A stretch of DNA of 64,000 nucleotides from Clavibacter michiganensis (GCF_021216655.1 NZ_CP080437.1:1922001-1986000); one strand, 5' to 3'. Positions 53,639 through 62,842 are shown, numbered from the stretch's first letter. Numbers and translations: made by a program. The notes: generated by a model from the sequence alone, not told the origin.

Positions 53639-55546
53639 ATGCCCGCTCGTCGACGCGCCCGTGACCGGATCCGCGTCGGCGATCGCGCGCTGGCCACGGC
53701 CGCGCTCGCGGTCGGCCTGGCGGCGGGCGGAGGGGCCGTCGCGGAGCCGGCCCGGGCGTCCACCGACGCGGATCCCGCCGCATCGGCCTCGCCCGCCGCT
53801 CCCGCCGTCGTCGACCTGGGCGTCGCCGACGCGGTCGCGCTCCTCGACGCCGGATCCACGACCTCCGTCGAGCTGACCCGCGCCTACCTCGCGCGCATCG
53901 ACGCGTACGACGACGACGCAGGCGACGACGAGCCGGGCCTCAAGGCCGTCATCACCACGAACCCGGACGCGCTCGCGACCGCCGCCACGCTCGACGCGGA
54001 GCGCGCGGCCGGCACGATCCGCGGCCCGCTGCACGGCGTCCCGATCGTCGTGAAGGACAACCACGCCACGGCCGACATGCCCACCACCGTCGGCAGCGCG
54101 GCGCTCCGCGACTACCGCACGACGGCCGACTCCACCGCGGTCGCGCGGCTGCGGGCGGCCGGCGCGATCATCCTCGCCAAGACGAACATGTCCGAGTTCG
54201 CGTGGCACGGCACGTACACGCTGGGCTCCGCGCGCGGCCGCACGGCGAACCCGTACGACCGGTCGTGGAGCGCGAGCGGATCCAGCGGGGGCACGGCGGC
54301 GGCGGTCGCGGCCTCGTACGCGCCGGCGGGCCTCGGCACGGACTCGTGCGGATCCATCCTGGGGCCGGCCGCGCACCAGTCGCTCGTGGGCTTCCGGCCG
54401 ACGATGGGCCTCACGAGCACGGCCGGCATCGTGCCGCTGTCGCCCCGGCAGGACGTCTCCGGGCCGATGACCACCACGGTCGCCGACGCCGCCCTCCTCA
54501 CGGAGGTGCTCGCGGGGCGCGACCCCGCGGATCCGCTCACCGAGATCGCCGACCAGCAGGCCACCGACGCGTACGTCTCCGGCCTGTCGACCTCGGCGCT
54601 CGCCGGGAAGCGCATCGGCTGGGTGCGCTGGGACAGGCGAGAGGATCCCGAGCGGCCCGGCCTTGCCGAGACGAGCGCGCTCATGGAGCAGGCCGTGCGC
54701 GACCTCGAGGCGCAGGGCGCCGAGGTCGTGGAGGTGCCGCTGACGCAGGAGTTCGTGGAGGAGACGCTGCAGAGCGGTGGGTGGCGCGACATGCGACCGG
54801 CCATCGACCGCTTCCTCCGCGAGACGCCCGCGACCTGGCCGGCGCGCGTCGCCGCCCGCACCGCACCCGCGGACGTGCTCTCCTTCGCCGACGTGATGGC
54901 CGACCGGCCGAGCGCGCTCACCGACGGCGACATCGCGTACTTCCTCGGTCACGAGGACGTGCCGAACCCCGACTACGACCGCTCGATCGCGGAGCAGGAC
55001 GCGGGCAAGGCCGCGATGGACGCGTTCTTCGTCGAGCAGGGCATCGACGCCCTCGCGATGCCGACGAGCGCCACCAGCGCGACGCCGACCTGGGCGGGCA
55101 CGACGTTCTGCGACATCGGCGCGAACACCGGGATCCCGACGATCTCGGTGCCCGCGGGCTTCACCTCGACGGGCGCCCCCGTCGGCCTCGAGCTCGCCGC
55201 GCCCCGCAGCGACGACGGCGACCTGCTCGCGATGACCTACGCGTACGAGCAGGCGACCCGGCACCGGGTCGCGCCGGGGACGACGCCGGAGCTGGTGGCG
55301 GCGGTAGCGCCCGAGGCCGCAGCCGAGGCGGGGGACGAGGCGGCGGATGCCGACGCGATGGCGACCGGGGCGGGATCCCCGGGATCAGCCCCGCAGGCCG
55401 CCGGGGCCGCGCGCATCGCCGGGGTCGGCGTCAACACGCTCGGGCAGAACGCCGTGATCGCCGCGTGCCTCGCGCTCGTCGGCGGGGCGGTCATGGCGGT
55501 CGGCTTCGTGCGTCGCCGCCGGTCTCCCGGCGGCCTCGCCGGCTGA
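53639..55546 (+). CDS. Exported, membrane-anchored amidase-signature hydrolase
   Basis: A 635-residue amidase signature enzyme. The N-terminal signal (RIRVGDRALATAALAVGLAA) points to export. Catalytic elements: VVKDN (Lys139), SASGSSGGTA (cis-Ser near 215), GTDSCGSI (nucleophile near Ser239), the Lys-Ser-Ser triad spacing of the family. Within the last motif CG replaces the usual GG. The C-terminal end has a hydrophobic helix (NAVIAACLALVGGAVMAVGF) and RRRR, so the protein is held in the membrane; no LPxTG- or LAxTG-type motif is visible. Substrate unknown; related secreted enzymes act on peptide-like amides. Confidence 0.88.
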   Translation: MPARRRARDRIRVGDRALATAALAVGLAAGGGAVAEPARASTDADPAASASPAAPAVVDLGVADAVALLDAGSTTSVELTRAYLARIDAYDDDAGDDEPGLKAVITTNPDALATAATLDAERAAGTIRGPLHGVPIVVKDNHATADMPTTVGSAALRDYRTTADSTAVARLRAAGAIILAKTNMSEFAWHGTYTLGSARGRTANPYDRSWSASGSSGGTAAAVAASYAPAGLGTDSCGSILGPAAHQSLVGFRPTMGLTSTAGIVPLSPRQDVSGPMTTTVADAALLTEVLAGRDPADPLTEIADQQATDAYVSGLSTSALAGKRIGWVRWDRREDPERPGLAETSALMEQAVRDLEAQGAEVVEVPLTQEFVEETLQSGGWRDMRPAIDRFLRETPATWPARVAARTAPADVLSFADVMADRPSALTDGDIAYFLGHEDVPNPDYDRSIAEQDAGKAAMDAFFVEQGIDALAMPTSATSATPTWAGTTFCDIGANTGIPTISVPAGFTSTGAPVGLELAAPRSDDGDLLAMTYAYEQATRHRVAPGTTPELVAAVAPEAAAEAGDEAADADAMATGAGSPGSAPQAAGAARIAGVGVNTLGQNAVIAACLALVGGAVMAVGFVRRRRSPGGLAG

Positions 55547-55566
55547 TCCCCCGACGTGCGCCCGGC

Positions 55567-57084
55567 TCAGCGCCGTGCGCCCCGCGCGCCCCGGCGCCGA
55601 CGCACGAGCACCAGCCCCCCGCCGGCGACCAGCAGTCCGAGGGCCGCGGTGACGGCGCCGGGGGCGAGGTCCGATCCGGTGCGGGCGAGCGTCGCGGCGT
55701 GCGCGGTGCCGCGGGTCGCGGGGTGCGCCGCGGCAGCCGCGGATCCGGCCGTCGTCGCGCCGGGGTCCGCGGGGGCGGACGAAGAGGCCGGGGCGGGCGA
55801 AGGATCCACGGTCGCGGCGCCCGCGAGGGACACCGTGCCGTCGGCGGCCACCGTCACCTTCGCGGTCATCGCGGCGGCCAGGTCGATGCGCTCCCAGCTG
55901 CCGGCCGTGCCGAGGTCGAGCGGTTCACCCGAGTCGATGGCGGTGAGGGCGAGCACCTGGCGGCGCTGCGCGTCGGTGAGGTCGGGGTGGCTGGTGCGGA
56001 GGAGCGACTCGGCGACGTCCGGCACGGTCATCGGCTGCCCGGCGGCACCCACGAGCGGGAAGCCGTACGTCAGCCGCTGGCGGTAGACCGCGAGCGCCTG
56101 GTCGGTCGGCAGGTAGGGGGTGTCCGCGGCGATGCAGACCGCGAGCGTCGCGCCGCATCCGGCCTCGAGCACCTGGCGCAGCTCCGTCGCGGCCTGGGCG
56201 TAGAGGTCACGGAACTCGGGGTCGGCCCAGCGGCGCTGGACGATCTTCTGGCCCATCATGTGACCGGCCATCACGTCGATCGGGTAGTGCGCGCCCATCA
56301 CGATGCGGTTGTTCCCGGCGTCGGACGCGCGGGCGAGGATCTGCGGGGCGAGCTCCGGCAGCATCGTCGCGAGCGAGACGCCCTGCCAGAACGCCTGCGA
56401 CGTGTGGCCGCTCGGGTAGGAGCCGTCCTGCCCGGCCCACGCGTTGCCGCCGGGCTTGTCGCGGTACTGGAGGCGCTCGGGGAAGCGGACGTAGGGGCGC
56501 GGGTTGGCGTAGTGGTTCTTGGCCGGGCCCGTCGACCCGCCGCGTCCGACGAGGCCGTTCTCCTTGTTGAGGAGCGCCGCCGTCTTCGGCAGCTGCCCGG
56601 CGTCGCGCGCGGCCTTGTAGATCGCGCCGAGGCGGGCACCCAGGCCGTCGGACATCGACACGGACATGTCGGCGTACTGGTCGATGATCGCGCGGTCCGA
56701 CTGCGCCTTCGGAGCGGTCTGGTTGATCTGCACGGTCATGTCGTCGTTGAGCTGCATGATGTCCGGCCGGCCGCTCTTCAGCGCCGGGAACGCGTCGAGC
56801 ATGGGGACGAAGTCGTAGGTCGCGTCCGACGCGTAGACGTGGTCGATCGTGGCCTGGTCGAAGGGCGCGGGCGAGGTCGCCGCCTGCGCCGAGGACGCGC
56901 CGGGGCCCGCGAGCACGACCGCCAGGATCGCGGTGGCGGAGAGGAGCGCGGCGACGCGGGCGCGCGGGCGGACGGTCGTGATGACGGTGATGATGGTGCC
57001 TTCCGTGGGATCGTCGGCCGATCGGCCTCCCGCACCGTAGGGAGGGGCCGTGGCCGCACGGCCTCCGCCGGGTGAACCCCGCAT
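55567..57084 (-). CDS. Cell-wall-anchored PAP2-type acid phosphatase
   Basis: Exported phosphatase of the PAP2/vanadium haloperoxidase fold, 505 residues as read. PAP2 motifs: KNHYANPRP (Lys189...Arg195-Pro196), PSGH (224-227) and the final RIVMGAHYPIDVMAG (Arg260, His266, Asp270). A signal peptide ends at about ASSAQA (residue 68). The C-terminus has a Pro/Ala/Ser-rich spacer, LARTG (466-470), a hydrophobic stretch and RRRRGARGARR: a LAxTG-type (class E sortase) sorting signal. The ATG at 57084 gives an over-long signal peptide without a ribosome site; GGAAGG lies before an ATC pair near residue 31, so the true start is unsettled. Confidence 0.85.
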   Translation of the reverse strand: MRGSPGGGRAATAPPYGAGGRSADDPTEGTIITVITTVRPRARVAALLSATAILAVVLAGPGASSAQAATSPAPFDQATIDHVYASDATYDFVPMLDAFPALKSGRPDIMQLNDDMTVQINQTAPKAQSDRAIIDQYADMSVSMSDGLGARLGAIYKAARDAGQLPKTAALLNKENGLVGRGGSTGPAKNHYANPRPYVRFPERLQYRDKPGGNAWAGQDGSYPSGHTSQAFWQGVSLATMLPELAPQILARASDAGNNRIVMGAHYPIDVMAGHMMGQKIVQRRWADPEFRDLYAQAATELRQVLEAGCGATLAVCIAADTPYLPTDQALAVYRQRLTYGFPLVGAAGQPMTVPDVAESLLRTSHPDLTDAQRRQVLALTAIDSGEPLDLGTAGSWERIDLAAAMTAKVTVAADGTVSLAGAATVDPSPAPASSSAPADPGATTAGSAAAAAHPATRGTAHAATLARTGSDLAPGAVTAALGLLVAGGGLVLVRRRRGARGARR

Positions 57085-57172
57085 GGACGTCCGGCGAGGC
57101 GGAGGGATCGTTCCCGGCCGGCGGTTCGTCCGGCCGTCTGTCAGCGTCCCGCGGACGGGATGCGCCCGGGCG

Positions 57173-58555
57173 TCAGCCGCGCGACCGCGGCACCATCACC
57201 CGGGTCCAGGGCTCGAGCGTCATGCCGCCGCCCGCGCGGATCCGGTCGACGGATCCGTCGGGGCCGCGGTCGGCCGTGACCTCCTCGCCGACGGACCCGA
57301 ACCCGTCGCCCTCGACGATGCGCGCCGACGAGTCGCCCGTGCGCTCGAGCACGTCCACGGAGTCGAGCGGGTGCTCGGCGGTCGGGTCGATGCGGAGGAA
57401 GCGGTCGCCGATCACCTGGAGGTCCTGCATCCCCCACATGTTGACGAAGCGGCCCGTGAAGGGCGCGTCGACCGCGGCGCGCTCCTCCTCGGTGGCGGCC
57501 GAGTCGGCGAGCAGCAGCTCGAGGATGCCCGTGCTGAGCGCGCTCGCGGGGCCGTCGATCGCGTTCGTGAGGACGGTGACGGCCCAGCCGCTCGCGGGAT
57601 CCACCGCCGTGCGCGTGATGTGGCCGGGGTACCCGCCCGAGTGGCCGAGGACGGTGGCCTCATGGGCGCCGGATCCGACGCGCTCGATGATGAGGCCGTA
57701 GCCGTAGCGGCGGGTGCCGGCCGGATCCAGGCTGGAGGCGTAGCGCGGCCGCTGCTGGACGCGCTTCGACGCGGCCGAGATGAGCCGCTCGTCGTCCGGC
57801 AGCACGAGCGCGGAGAAGAAGGACACGAGCTCGGACGCGGTGCTGGTGACGCCGGTGGCCGCGGCCATGGCGCGCGTGTCGACGTGCGGGAGGACGGTGC
57901 GCTCGCGGGAGGTGCGGAGCGAGGTGGACGCGGCCGCGTACTCGTCGGCGCGGGCCGGCACGTACTCGGCGGTGGTGTCGCGGAGGCCGAGCGGGGCGGT
58001 GATCCGCTCGGCCAGGTAATCCGCGTACGAGAGGCCGGACGCCGCCTCGACCACGAGGCCGAGCAGCGCGTACCCGACGTTCGAGTAGTTGAAGGCGGTG
58101 TCGGGCGCCATCTTGGCGACGCCGGGCGAGGTCGCGATCGCGAGGAGGTGCGCGCGGTCGGGGAACGGGCCGGAGTGCTGCCAGTGGTCGCCGTCGGGGC
58201 CGTCGCGGAGGACGCCCGCGCCGTGCTCGAGGAGGGCGGCGACCGTGACGCCGGCGAGCTCGGATCCGGCGTCCGCGAGCTCGGGCACGTGCGCGCCGAG
58301 CGTGTCGTCGAGACGGAGGGCGCCCTGCTCGGCGAGCTGCAGGATCGCGGTGGCCGTGAAGGTCTTGGAGTGCGAGGCCACGCGGAACAGGTGCGCGGGC
58401 GTCAGCGGCGCCTCGGTGGTGGGATCCGCGACGCCGAACGCCTCGGACAGCACGACCTCGCCGTGCCGGGCGATGGCGACCTGGGCGCCGGGGACGCGGG
58501 TCTGCCAGACGCGGTGGTCGAGCCAGGTGCGGACGTAGTCGAGGATCTCGGTCAT
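57173..58555 (-). CDS. Beta-lactamase-fold serine hydrolase (class C-like)
   Basis: A 460-residue member of the serine beta-lactamase/penicillin-binding esterase superfamily. Ser61-x-x-Lys64 (VASHSKTF), Tyr157-Ser-Asn (FNYSNVGY) and HSGGYPG near residue 320 are the three active-site motifs. A C-terminal extension with strands (TGRFVNMWGMQDLQVIGDRF) is typical of the longer esterase/peptidase members. No signal peptide, so it is probably cytoplasmic. Its ATG overlaps the marR stop by 4 bp (ATGA). Confidence 0.9.
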   Translation of the reverse strand: MTEILDYVRTWLDHRVWQTRVPGAQVAIARHGEVVLSEAFGVADPTTEAPLTPAHLFRVASHSKTFTATAILQLAEQGALRLDDTLGAHVPELADAGSELAGVTVAALLEHGAGVLRDGPDGDHWQHSGPFPDRAHLLAIATSPGVAKMAPDTAFNYSNVGYALLGLVVEAASGLSYADYLAERITAPLGLRDTTAEYVPARADEYAAASTSLRTSRERTVLPHVDTRAMAAATGVTSTASELVSFFSALVLPDDERLISAASKRVQQRPRYASSLDPAGTRRYGYGLIIERVGSGAHEATVLGHSGGYPGHITRTAVDPASGWAVTVLTNAIDGPASALSTGILELLLADSAATEEERAAVDAPFTGRFVNMWGMQDLQVIGDRFLRIDPTAEHPLDSVDVLERTGDSSARIVEGDGFGSVGEEVTADRGPDGSVDRIRAGGGMTLEPWTRVMVPRSRG

Positions 58556-59064
58556 GGCGCCTCCGGGGCGTGTCGGGGGGTGGCGTCCTCGTACACGGCG
58601 ACGAGGCGGTCGAGGAAGTCCTGCACGGTAGCGCGATCCGCGTCGCCCATGCTCGCGATCACCTCCTCGATGCCGGTGATGACCGGCATCACGGCCGCGT
58701 GCGCCGCCTCGGACGAGCGGTCGGCGGCGGTGACGACGAGCTTGCGGCCGTCGCTCGGATGCCGCTCGCGGTGCGCGTGCCCGGCGGCCTCCAGCCGGTT
58801 GAGCACGAGGCTCATGGCGGCGGTCGAGATGCCGAGCCGGCCGGCGAGCTCGGTCGGCGTCGTGGGACCGGCGGTGACGAGGTGGTCCATCGCGGCGAGG
58901 CCCATGGCGTCGACGGCGAGGGTGCGCTGGATGCTGCGCTCGAACGCCTGCTGCGCGAGCGTGACGCGGCGGAGGCGCGAGCGGACGCCGTCGCCGAGGG
59001 GCGGGAGGTCGGCCGCGGCGGGGGCCGCAGCCTCGGCTTCGGGATCCGGCTTCCGGGAGGGCAT
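58552..59064 (-). CDS. MarR family transcriptional regulator
   Basis: A 170-residue winged-helix regulator. After a variable Pro/Ala/Glu-rich N-terminus: TLAVDAMGLAAMDHLVTAG, PTTPTELAGRLGISTAAMSL (HTH recognition helix) and LNRLEAAGHAHRERHPSDGR (wing with DGR), the MarR hallmark. It is transcribed away from the FAD monooxygenase gene and with the serine hydrolase. The dyad at 59073-59107 is the likely operator. Confidence 0.92.
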   Translation of the reverse strand: MPSRKPDPEAEAAAPAAADLPPLGDGVRSRLRRVTLAQQAFERSIQRTLAVDAMGLAAMDHLVTAGPTTPTELAGRLGISTAAMSLVLNRLEAAGHAHRERHPSDGRKLVVTAADRSSEAAHAAVMPVITGIEEVIASMGDADRATVQDFLDRLVAVYEDATPRHAPEAP

Positions 59065-59072
59065 GCGTCGAT

Positions 59073-59107
59073 GATAGTGCGCTAGATTGCCAATCTCATT
59101 GACTATC
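59073..59107. promoter_or_regulatory. Nested palindromic operator between marR and the FAD monooxygenase
   Basis: Outer arms GATAGT (59073-59078) and ACTATC (59102-59107), inner arms AGATTG (59084-59089) and CAATCT (59091-59096); all four are centred on 59090. The site lies in the 58-bp space between the divergent starts (59064 and 59123), so a single MarR dimer pair could control both genes. AT-rich compared with its surroundings. Confidence 0.7.
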
Positions 59108-59122
59108 AAGGAACGAGACGAC

Positions 59123-60331
59123 ATGACCGCACGACGCGTCCTCATCTCCGGCGCGAGCATCGCCGGCCCCGCGCTCGCCGTCTGGCTGCACCGCTACGGC
59201 GTCGACACCGTGATCGTGGAGCGCGCGCCCGAGCTCCGCCGCGGCGGCCAGAACGTCGACGTGCGCGGCGCCGGGCGCGAGGTCGCCCGGCGGATGGGCG
59301 TCGAGGACGCGATCCGCGCCGCGACCACGGGCGAGGTCGGCACGCGCTTCGTCCGGCCCGACGGCGGCGCGATCGCCGAGTTCCCGGCCGGTCGCAGCGA
59401 CTCGGGCGGCGCGACCGCGGAGCTCGAGATCCTGCGCGGCGACCTCGCCCAGCTGCTCGTCGACCGCACCGTCGGCGCCACGGAGTACCGCTTCGACGAC
59501 CGCATCACGGGGATCCGCGAGGAGCGCGACGGCGTCACGGTGTCGTTCGCGCGGGCCGCCGACGAGCGGTTCGACCTCGTGGTGGCGGCCGACGGCATCG
59601 GGTCGAGCACCCGGCGCCTGGTGTTCGGCGACGAGCCCGTGATCCGCTCGCTGGGGCTCGAGACGAGCTACGCCACCATCCCGCGCACGGCCGCGGACGA
59701 CGACTGGTGGCGCTGGTACGTCGCGCGCGGCGGCCGGTCGATCAGCCTGCGGCCCGACCCGCACGGCACGATCCGCGCCGCGCTCTCCACGCTCGTGGAT
59801 CCCCCGGCGGGACGGGACGCGAGCCGCCGCCCGGTCGAGGAGCAGCGGGCCCGGCTCCGCGCCCGCTTCGCCGACGCCGGCTGGGAGGCCGCGCGCGTGC
59901 TCGACGGCTTCGACCGGGCCGACGACCTCTACTACGAGTCGATCGGGCAGGTGCACGCGCCGCGGTGGGCGTCCGGGCGGGTCGCGCTCGTGGGCGACGC
60001 CGCGTACTGCGCCTCGCCCGTGAGCGGCATGGGCACGAGCCTGTCGCTCGCGGGCGCATACGTGCTCGCGGGCGAGCTGGCCGCGCACGTCGACCACCGC
60101 GACGCGTTCCGCGGCTACGAGCGGATCATGCGGCCCTACGTCGAGCAGGCGCAGCAGCTGCCGCCGGGCACGCCGCGGCTCGCGCACCCCCGCTCGGCGG
60201 CGGGCGGCGCGGCGTTCGGCCTCGCGGTGCGGGCCGCGGCCACTCCCGTAGCGTCCCGCCTCGGGCGGCGCTTCATGGAGCCGCCGGCCGACCGCATCGA
60301 CCTCCCGTCGTACGCGCACCTGGAGCGCTGA
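59123..60331 (+). CDS. FAD-dependent monooxygenase (PHBH-type fold)
   Basis: A 402-residue flavoprotein hydroxylase. N-terminal dinucleotide motif RVLISGASIAGPALAVWL (GxxxxG variant), the substrate-side DG motif LVVAADGIGSSTRR, and the second FAD motif GDAAYCASPVSGMGTSLSLA. The closest general class is the aromatic-ring or tetracycline-degrading type monooxygenases; the substrate cannot be assigned. Start ATG at 59123 with AAGGAACGAG before it; an upstream ATG lies inside the operator and is unlikely. Divergent from marR, which probably represses it. Confidence 0.9.
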   Translation: MTARRVLISGASIAGPALAVWLHRYGVDTVIVERAPELRRGGQNVDVRGAGREVARRMGVEDAIRAATTGEVGTRFVRPDGGAIAEFPAGRSDSGGATAELEILRGDLAQLLVDRTVGATEYRFDDRITGIREERDGVTVSFARAADERFDLVVAADGIGSSTRRLVFGDEPVIRSLGLETSYATIPRTAADDDWWRWYVARGGRSISLRPDPHGTIRAALSTLVDPPAGRDASRRPVEEQRARLRARFADAGWEAARVLDGFDRADDLYYESIGQVHAPRWASGRVALVGDAAYCASPVSGMGTSLSLAGAYVLAGELAAHVDHRDAFRGYERIMRPYVEQAQQLPPGTPRLAHPRSAAGGAAFGLAVRAAATPVASRLGRRFMEPPADRIDLPSYAHLER

Positions 60332-60500
60332 CGGGAGGGGTATCCGCCGGGCGAACCTCCGGCGCTCCCCGCTGGGGACCGCCTGGACGCGCGGGACACC
60401 GCCGCCGCCGAGTCCGTCTCCTCTGTGACGCACCCGCGCGTCATGGAGGAGGAGCGGACATGCACGAGACGACCCGAGGATCCCGGAGCGAGGCCGGACG

Positions 60501-60908
60501 ATGAGCGCGCGCGTGAAGGGGGCCGTGCGCCGACGCCGCCCGCGGGCCGTCTGGGCCGCGACGCTCACGGGCGCCATCGTCGCCGCCGTCGTGGTCGTCG
60601 GCGTGCTGCTGCCCGTGCTCGGGCTCATCGGCGCGGCGGACGCGACCACCGTCGGCCAGCTCGACGTGCCCGTCGGCCTCATCGCGCTCGGCATCGTGAT
60701 CTCGTTCGTCGTCGGCCTCGTGCTGCTCGCCGTCGCGGCCATGACGCGCAGCGGCGTCGTCGCGTGGATCGCCGCGGTGTCGGCCGTGGTCGCGACCCTC
60801 GTCGGATCCTTCTGGCCGCTCGTCGCCACCACCATCGCGAGCGTCGACCAGGTGCAGGACGCGATCCCGTTCGTGCAGGACCTCATCGGGCGCGTGCTCG
60901 GCGGCTGA
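60501..60908 (+). CDS. Small membrane protein, function unknown
   Basis: A 135-residue protein with a basic N-terminus (MSARVKGAVRRRRPRAVW) and three hydrophobic stretches: WAATLTGAIVAAVVVVGVLL, VGLIALGIVISFVVGLVLLA and VVAWIAAVSAVVATLVGSFW. The end (DQVQDAIPFVQDLIGRVLGG) is amphipathic. No catalytic motif. I do not recognise the family. Confidence 0.7.
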   Translation: MSARVKGAVRRRRPRAVWAATLTGAIVAAVVVVGVLLPVLGLIGAADATTVGQLDVPVGLIALGIVISFVVGLVLLAVAAMTRSGVVAWIAAVSAVVATLVGSFWPLVATTIASVDQVQDAIPFVQDLIGRVLGG

Positions 60909-60927
60909 CCCCATCCCCCGCACGCAC

Positions 60928-60961
60928 GAGCGGCCGCCGACCCGAGGGTCGGCGGCCGCTC
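60928..60961. terminator. Bidirectional terminator hairpin
   Basis: A perfect 16-bp stem (60928-60943 and 60946-60961) with a 2-nt centre between the convergent membrane protein (stop 60908) and nitroreductase (stop 60975) genes. Confidence 0.8.
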
Positions 60962-60974
60962 TCGTGCAGGGGGA

Positions 60975-61580
60975 CTACTCGCGGACGAGCACCAGCTCGG
61001 AGAGCGGCAGGCGCGTGCGCGGCGCGATCTCGCGCTCGGCGAGCGGGCCCTCGAGCGCGTCGGCGGGCGCGACCGTGCCGACGGCCGTGACGGTGAGCGG
61101 CTGCAGGTTCTCGGGCAGGTCGAACGCGGCGGACAGCTTGTCGAACTCGACGCCGGCCATCTGGTGCGTGTGCAGGCCCTCGGCCTGCGCCTGCACGGAG
61201 AGGTGGGCGACGGCCTGGCCGAGGTCGTACGCGGCGTAGGGGCGCTTCTCGCCCTCGACCGTGGAGGTCTCGGCGATCGCGACGACGAGCGCCGACGCGT
61301 TCACGGCCCACGCGGCGTTGAAGCCGACGAGCGCGTCGACGATGGTGTCGAAGGCGTGCGTGCCGCGGCGGGCGGCGATGAAGCGGCGCGGCTGCTGGTT
61401 GCTGGCGGATGGAGCCCAGCGCGCGGCCTCGAGCAGGGCGTCGAGCTGCTGGTCGGAGACGGTGGCGTCCGTGTCGAAGGAGCGCGGGCTCCAGCGGGCG
61501 TCGAGCTCGCGCACGACCGGCACGGCGGTGTCGGCGGTGCGGGCGGTGGAGGGGGCGGTGGCGTCCTCGGTGAGGGTCAT
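60975..61580 (-). CDS. Nitroreductase family protein
   Basis: A 201-residue FMN-binding oxidoreductase. VVRELDARWSPRSFDTDA carries the family RxSxR-like FMN-binding RSF, WAPSASNQQPRRFIA is the second FMN motif, and AYDLGQAVAHLSVQAQAEGL the conserved central helix, then VTAVGTVAP. Such enzymes reduce nitro groups or quinones with NAD(P)H; the physiological substrate is unknown. Start ATG (61580). Confidence 0.92.
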   Translation of the reverse strand: MTLTEDATAPSTARTADTAVPVVRELDARWSPRSFDTDATVSDQQLDALLEAARWAPSASNQQPRRFIAARRGTHAFDTIVDALVGFNAAWAVNASALVVAIAETSTVEGEKRPYAAYDLGQAVAHLSVQAQAEGLHTHQMAGVEFDKLSAAFDLPENLQPLTVTAVGTVAPADALEGPLAEREIAPRTRLPLSELVLVRE

Positions 61581-61643
61581 GGCGGTTCCTTCGGTCGGTG
61601 TCGGGGATGCGGCACTCCGTCGGGCCTCGCGGATCACAATGCG

Positions 61644-61684
61644 GGACGCCGCCCGGCTATTCCTGGGTGACTCGGGCGGCGTCC
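61644..61684 (-). terminator. Terminator hairpin after the Gfo/Idh/MocA oxidoreductase
   Basis: 12-bp perfect GC arms (61644-61655 and 61673-61684) around a 17-nt loop, starting 15 bp after the stop of the oxidoreductase gene. Confidence 0.6.
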
Positions 61685-61699
61685 TGGCACGAGACGCGC

Positions 61700-62842
61700 C
61701 TACTCCGCCAGCGGGTCGCGCACGTCCTCGAAGCGGCCCGACTCCGCGGAACGGCCGGCCGCCTCCATCAGCGCGAGGCTGCCGAGGTTGTCGCGGCCGC
61801 TCGTCTCGGGCGGCGGGCCGCCGAGGATCGAGAGCGCGAATGCGCGGAGGCCCGCGGCCCGGCCGATGAGCGGCAGCGTCTCGAGGTCGAGGTCGAGGTC
61901 GCGCTCGGCGCCGTCGGCGTCGCGGATCCCGACCCGGTCGGCCGAGACGCCCTCGCCGCGGCTCGTGAAGGTCAGCTCGCCGTCCTCGCCGGAGATGCGC
62001 CACTCGCCCGCCCACGGCGTGACCGGTCCGCGGTGCAGCCAGCTGCCGCGGTAGTCGACGATCAGGCCGCCCTCCAGCTCGATGACCATGGAGGCGACCG
62101 CGGGGTCGCGGTAGTGGCTGAAGGACGGGCGGCTGGTGCGCGCGAACACGCGCACGGCCTCGCGGCCGGTGACCATGCGGATCAGGTCGAAGTGGTGGAT
62201 CGCCATGTCGTTGATGATCGGCTGCGGGAACCGGTAGTGCGGGTAGTCGTCGGGCTCGTCGTTGTCCCACTGGCGGAAGTCGATCTCGATGGTGGCGACC
62301 TCGCCCAGCGCGTCGGCCGCGAGCAGCTCGCGCACGCGGCGCGGTGCCGGGTACCAGCGGTAGTTCTGGCTGACCTGCACGATGAGGCCCAGCTCCTCGC
62401 CGCGGCGGACCACGGCGGCGGCCTCCGCGGTCGAGTTCGCGAAGGGCTTCTCGACGATCACGTGCTTGCCCGCCTCGAGCGCCTCCAGCGCGAGCGGCGC
62501 GTGCGTGACGGCGGGAGCGGTGACGATGACGGCGTCCGCCTCCACCGCGGCGAGCGCGTCGGCGAGCGAGGCGAACGCGGCCTCGGCGGGGAGGCCGAGC
62601 AGGGACCGGACCTTCTCGCGGGTGGGCTCGCTCGGATCCACGATCGCGGCGACCTCGATCTCGGCGACGCGGGGCACGGCGTTGCGCGCCCAGTCGCCGC
62701 CCCATCCGCCGAGGCCGACGTGGATCACGCGGACGCGCGGGCCGTCGTACGCGGTCGTGGGCGTGACCGGAGCAGCCGCCGGGGTCGCCGGAGCAGCAGG
62801 AGCGGCCGGGGTCGCGGGCACGGCGGGCTTCGCGGCGCTCAT
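61700..62842 (-). CDS. Gfo/Idh/MocA family oxidoreductase
   Basis: A 380-residue NAD(P)-dependent sugar/inositol dehydrogenase-type enzyme. After an Ala/Pro/Thr-rich N-terminal leader of about 30 residues, the Rossmann motif VRVIHVGLGGWGGDWA is followed by EIEVAAIVDP, the EKPFANS motif with the catalytic Lys, and a C-terminal domain with INDMAIHHFDLIRMVTGREA, including the conserved His-His-Asp stretch. Its ATG overlaps the ThuA-like stop (ATGA), so it is coupled to it. Substrate unknown; probably a sugar or polyol. Confidence 0.9.
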   Translation of the reverse strand: MSAAKPAVPATPAAPAAPATPAAAPVTPTTAYDGPRVRVIHVGLGGWGGDWARNAVPRVAEIEVAAIVDPSEPTREKVRSLLGLPAEAAFASLADALAAVEADAVIVTAPAVTHAPLALEALEAGKHVIVEKPFANSTAEAAAVVRRGEELGLIVQVSQNYRWYPAPRRVRELLAADALGEVATIEIDFRQWDNDEPDDYPHYRFPQPIINDMAIHHFDLIRMVTGREAVRVFARTSRPSFSHYRDPAVASMVIELEGGLIVDYRGSWLHRGPVTPWAGEWRISGEDGELTFTSRGEGVSADRVGIRDADGAERDLDLDLETLPLIGRAAGLRAFALSILGGPPPETSGRDNLGSLALMEAAGRSAESGRFEDVRDPLAE

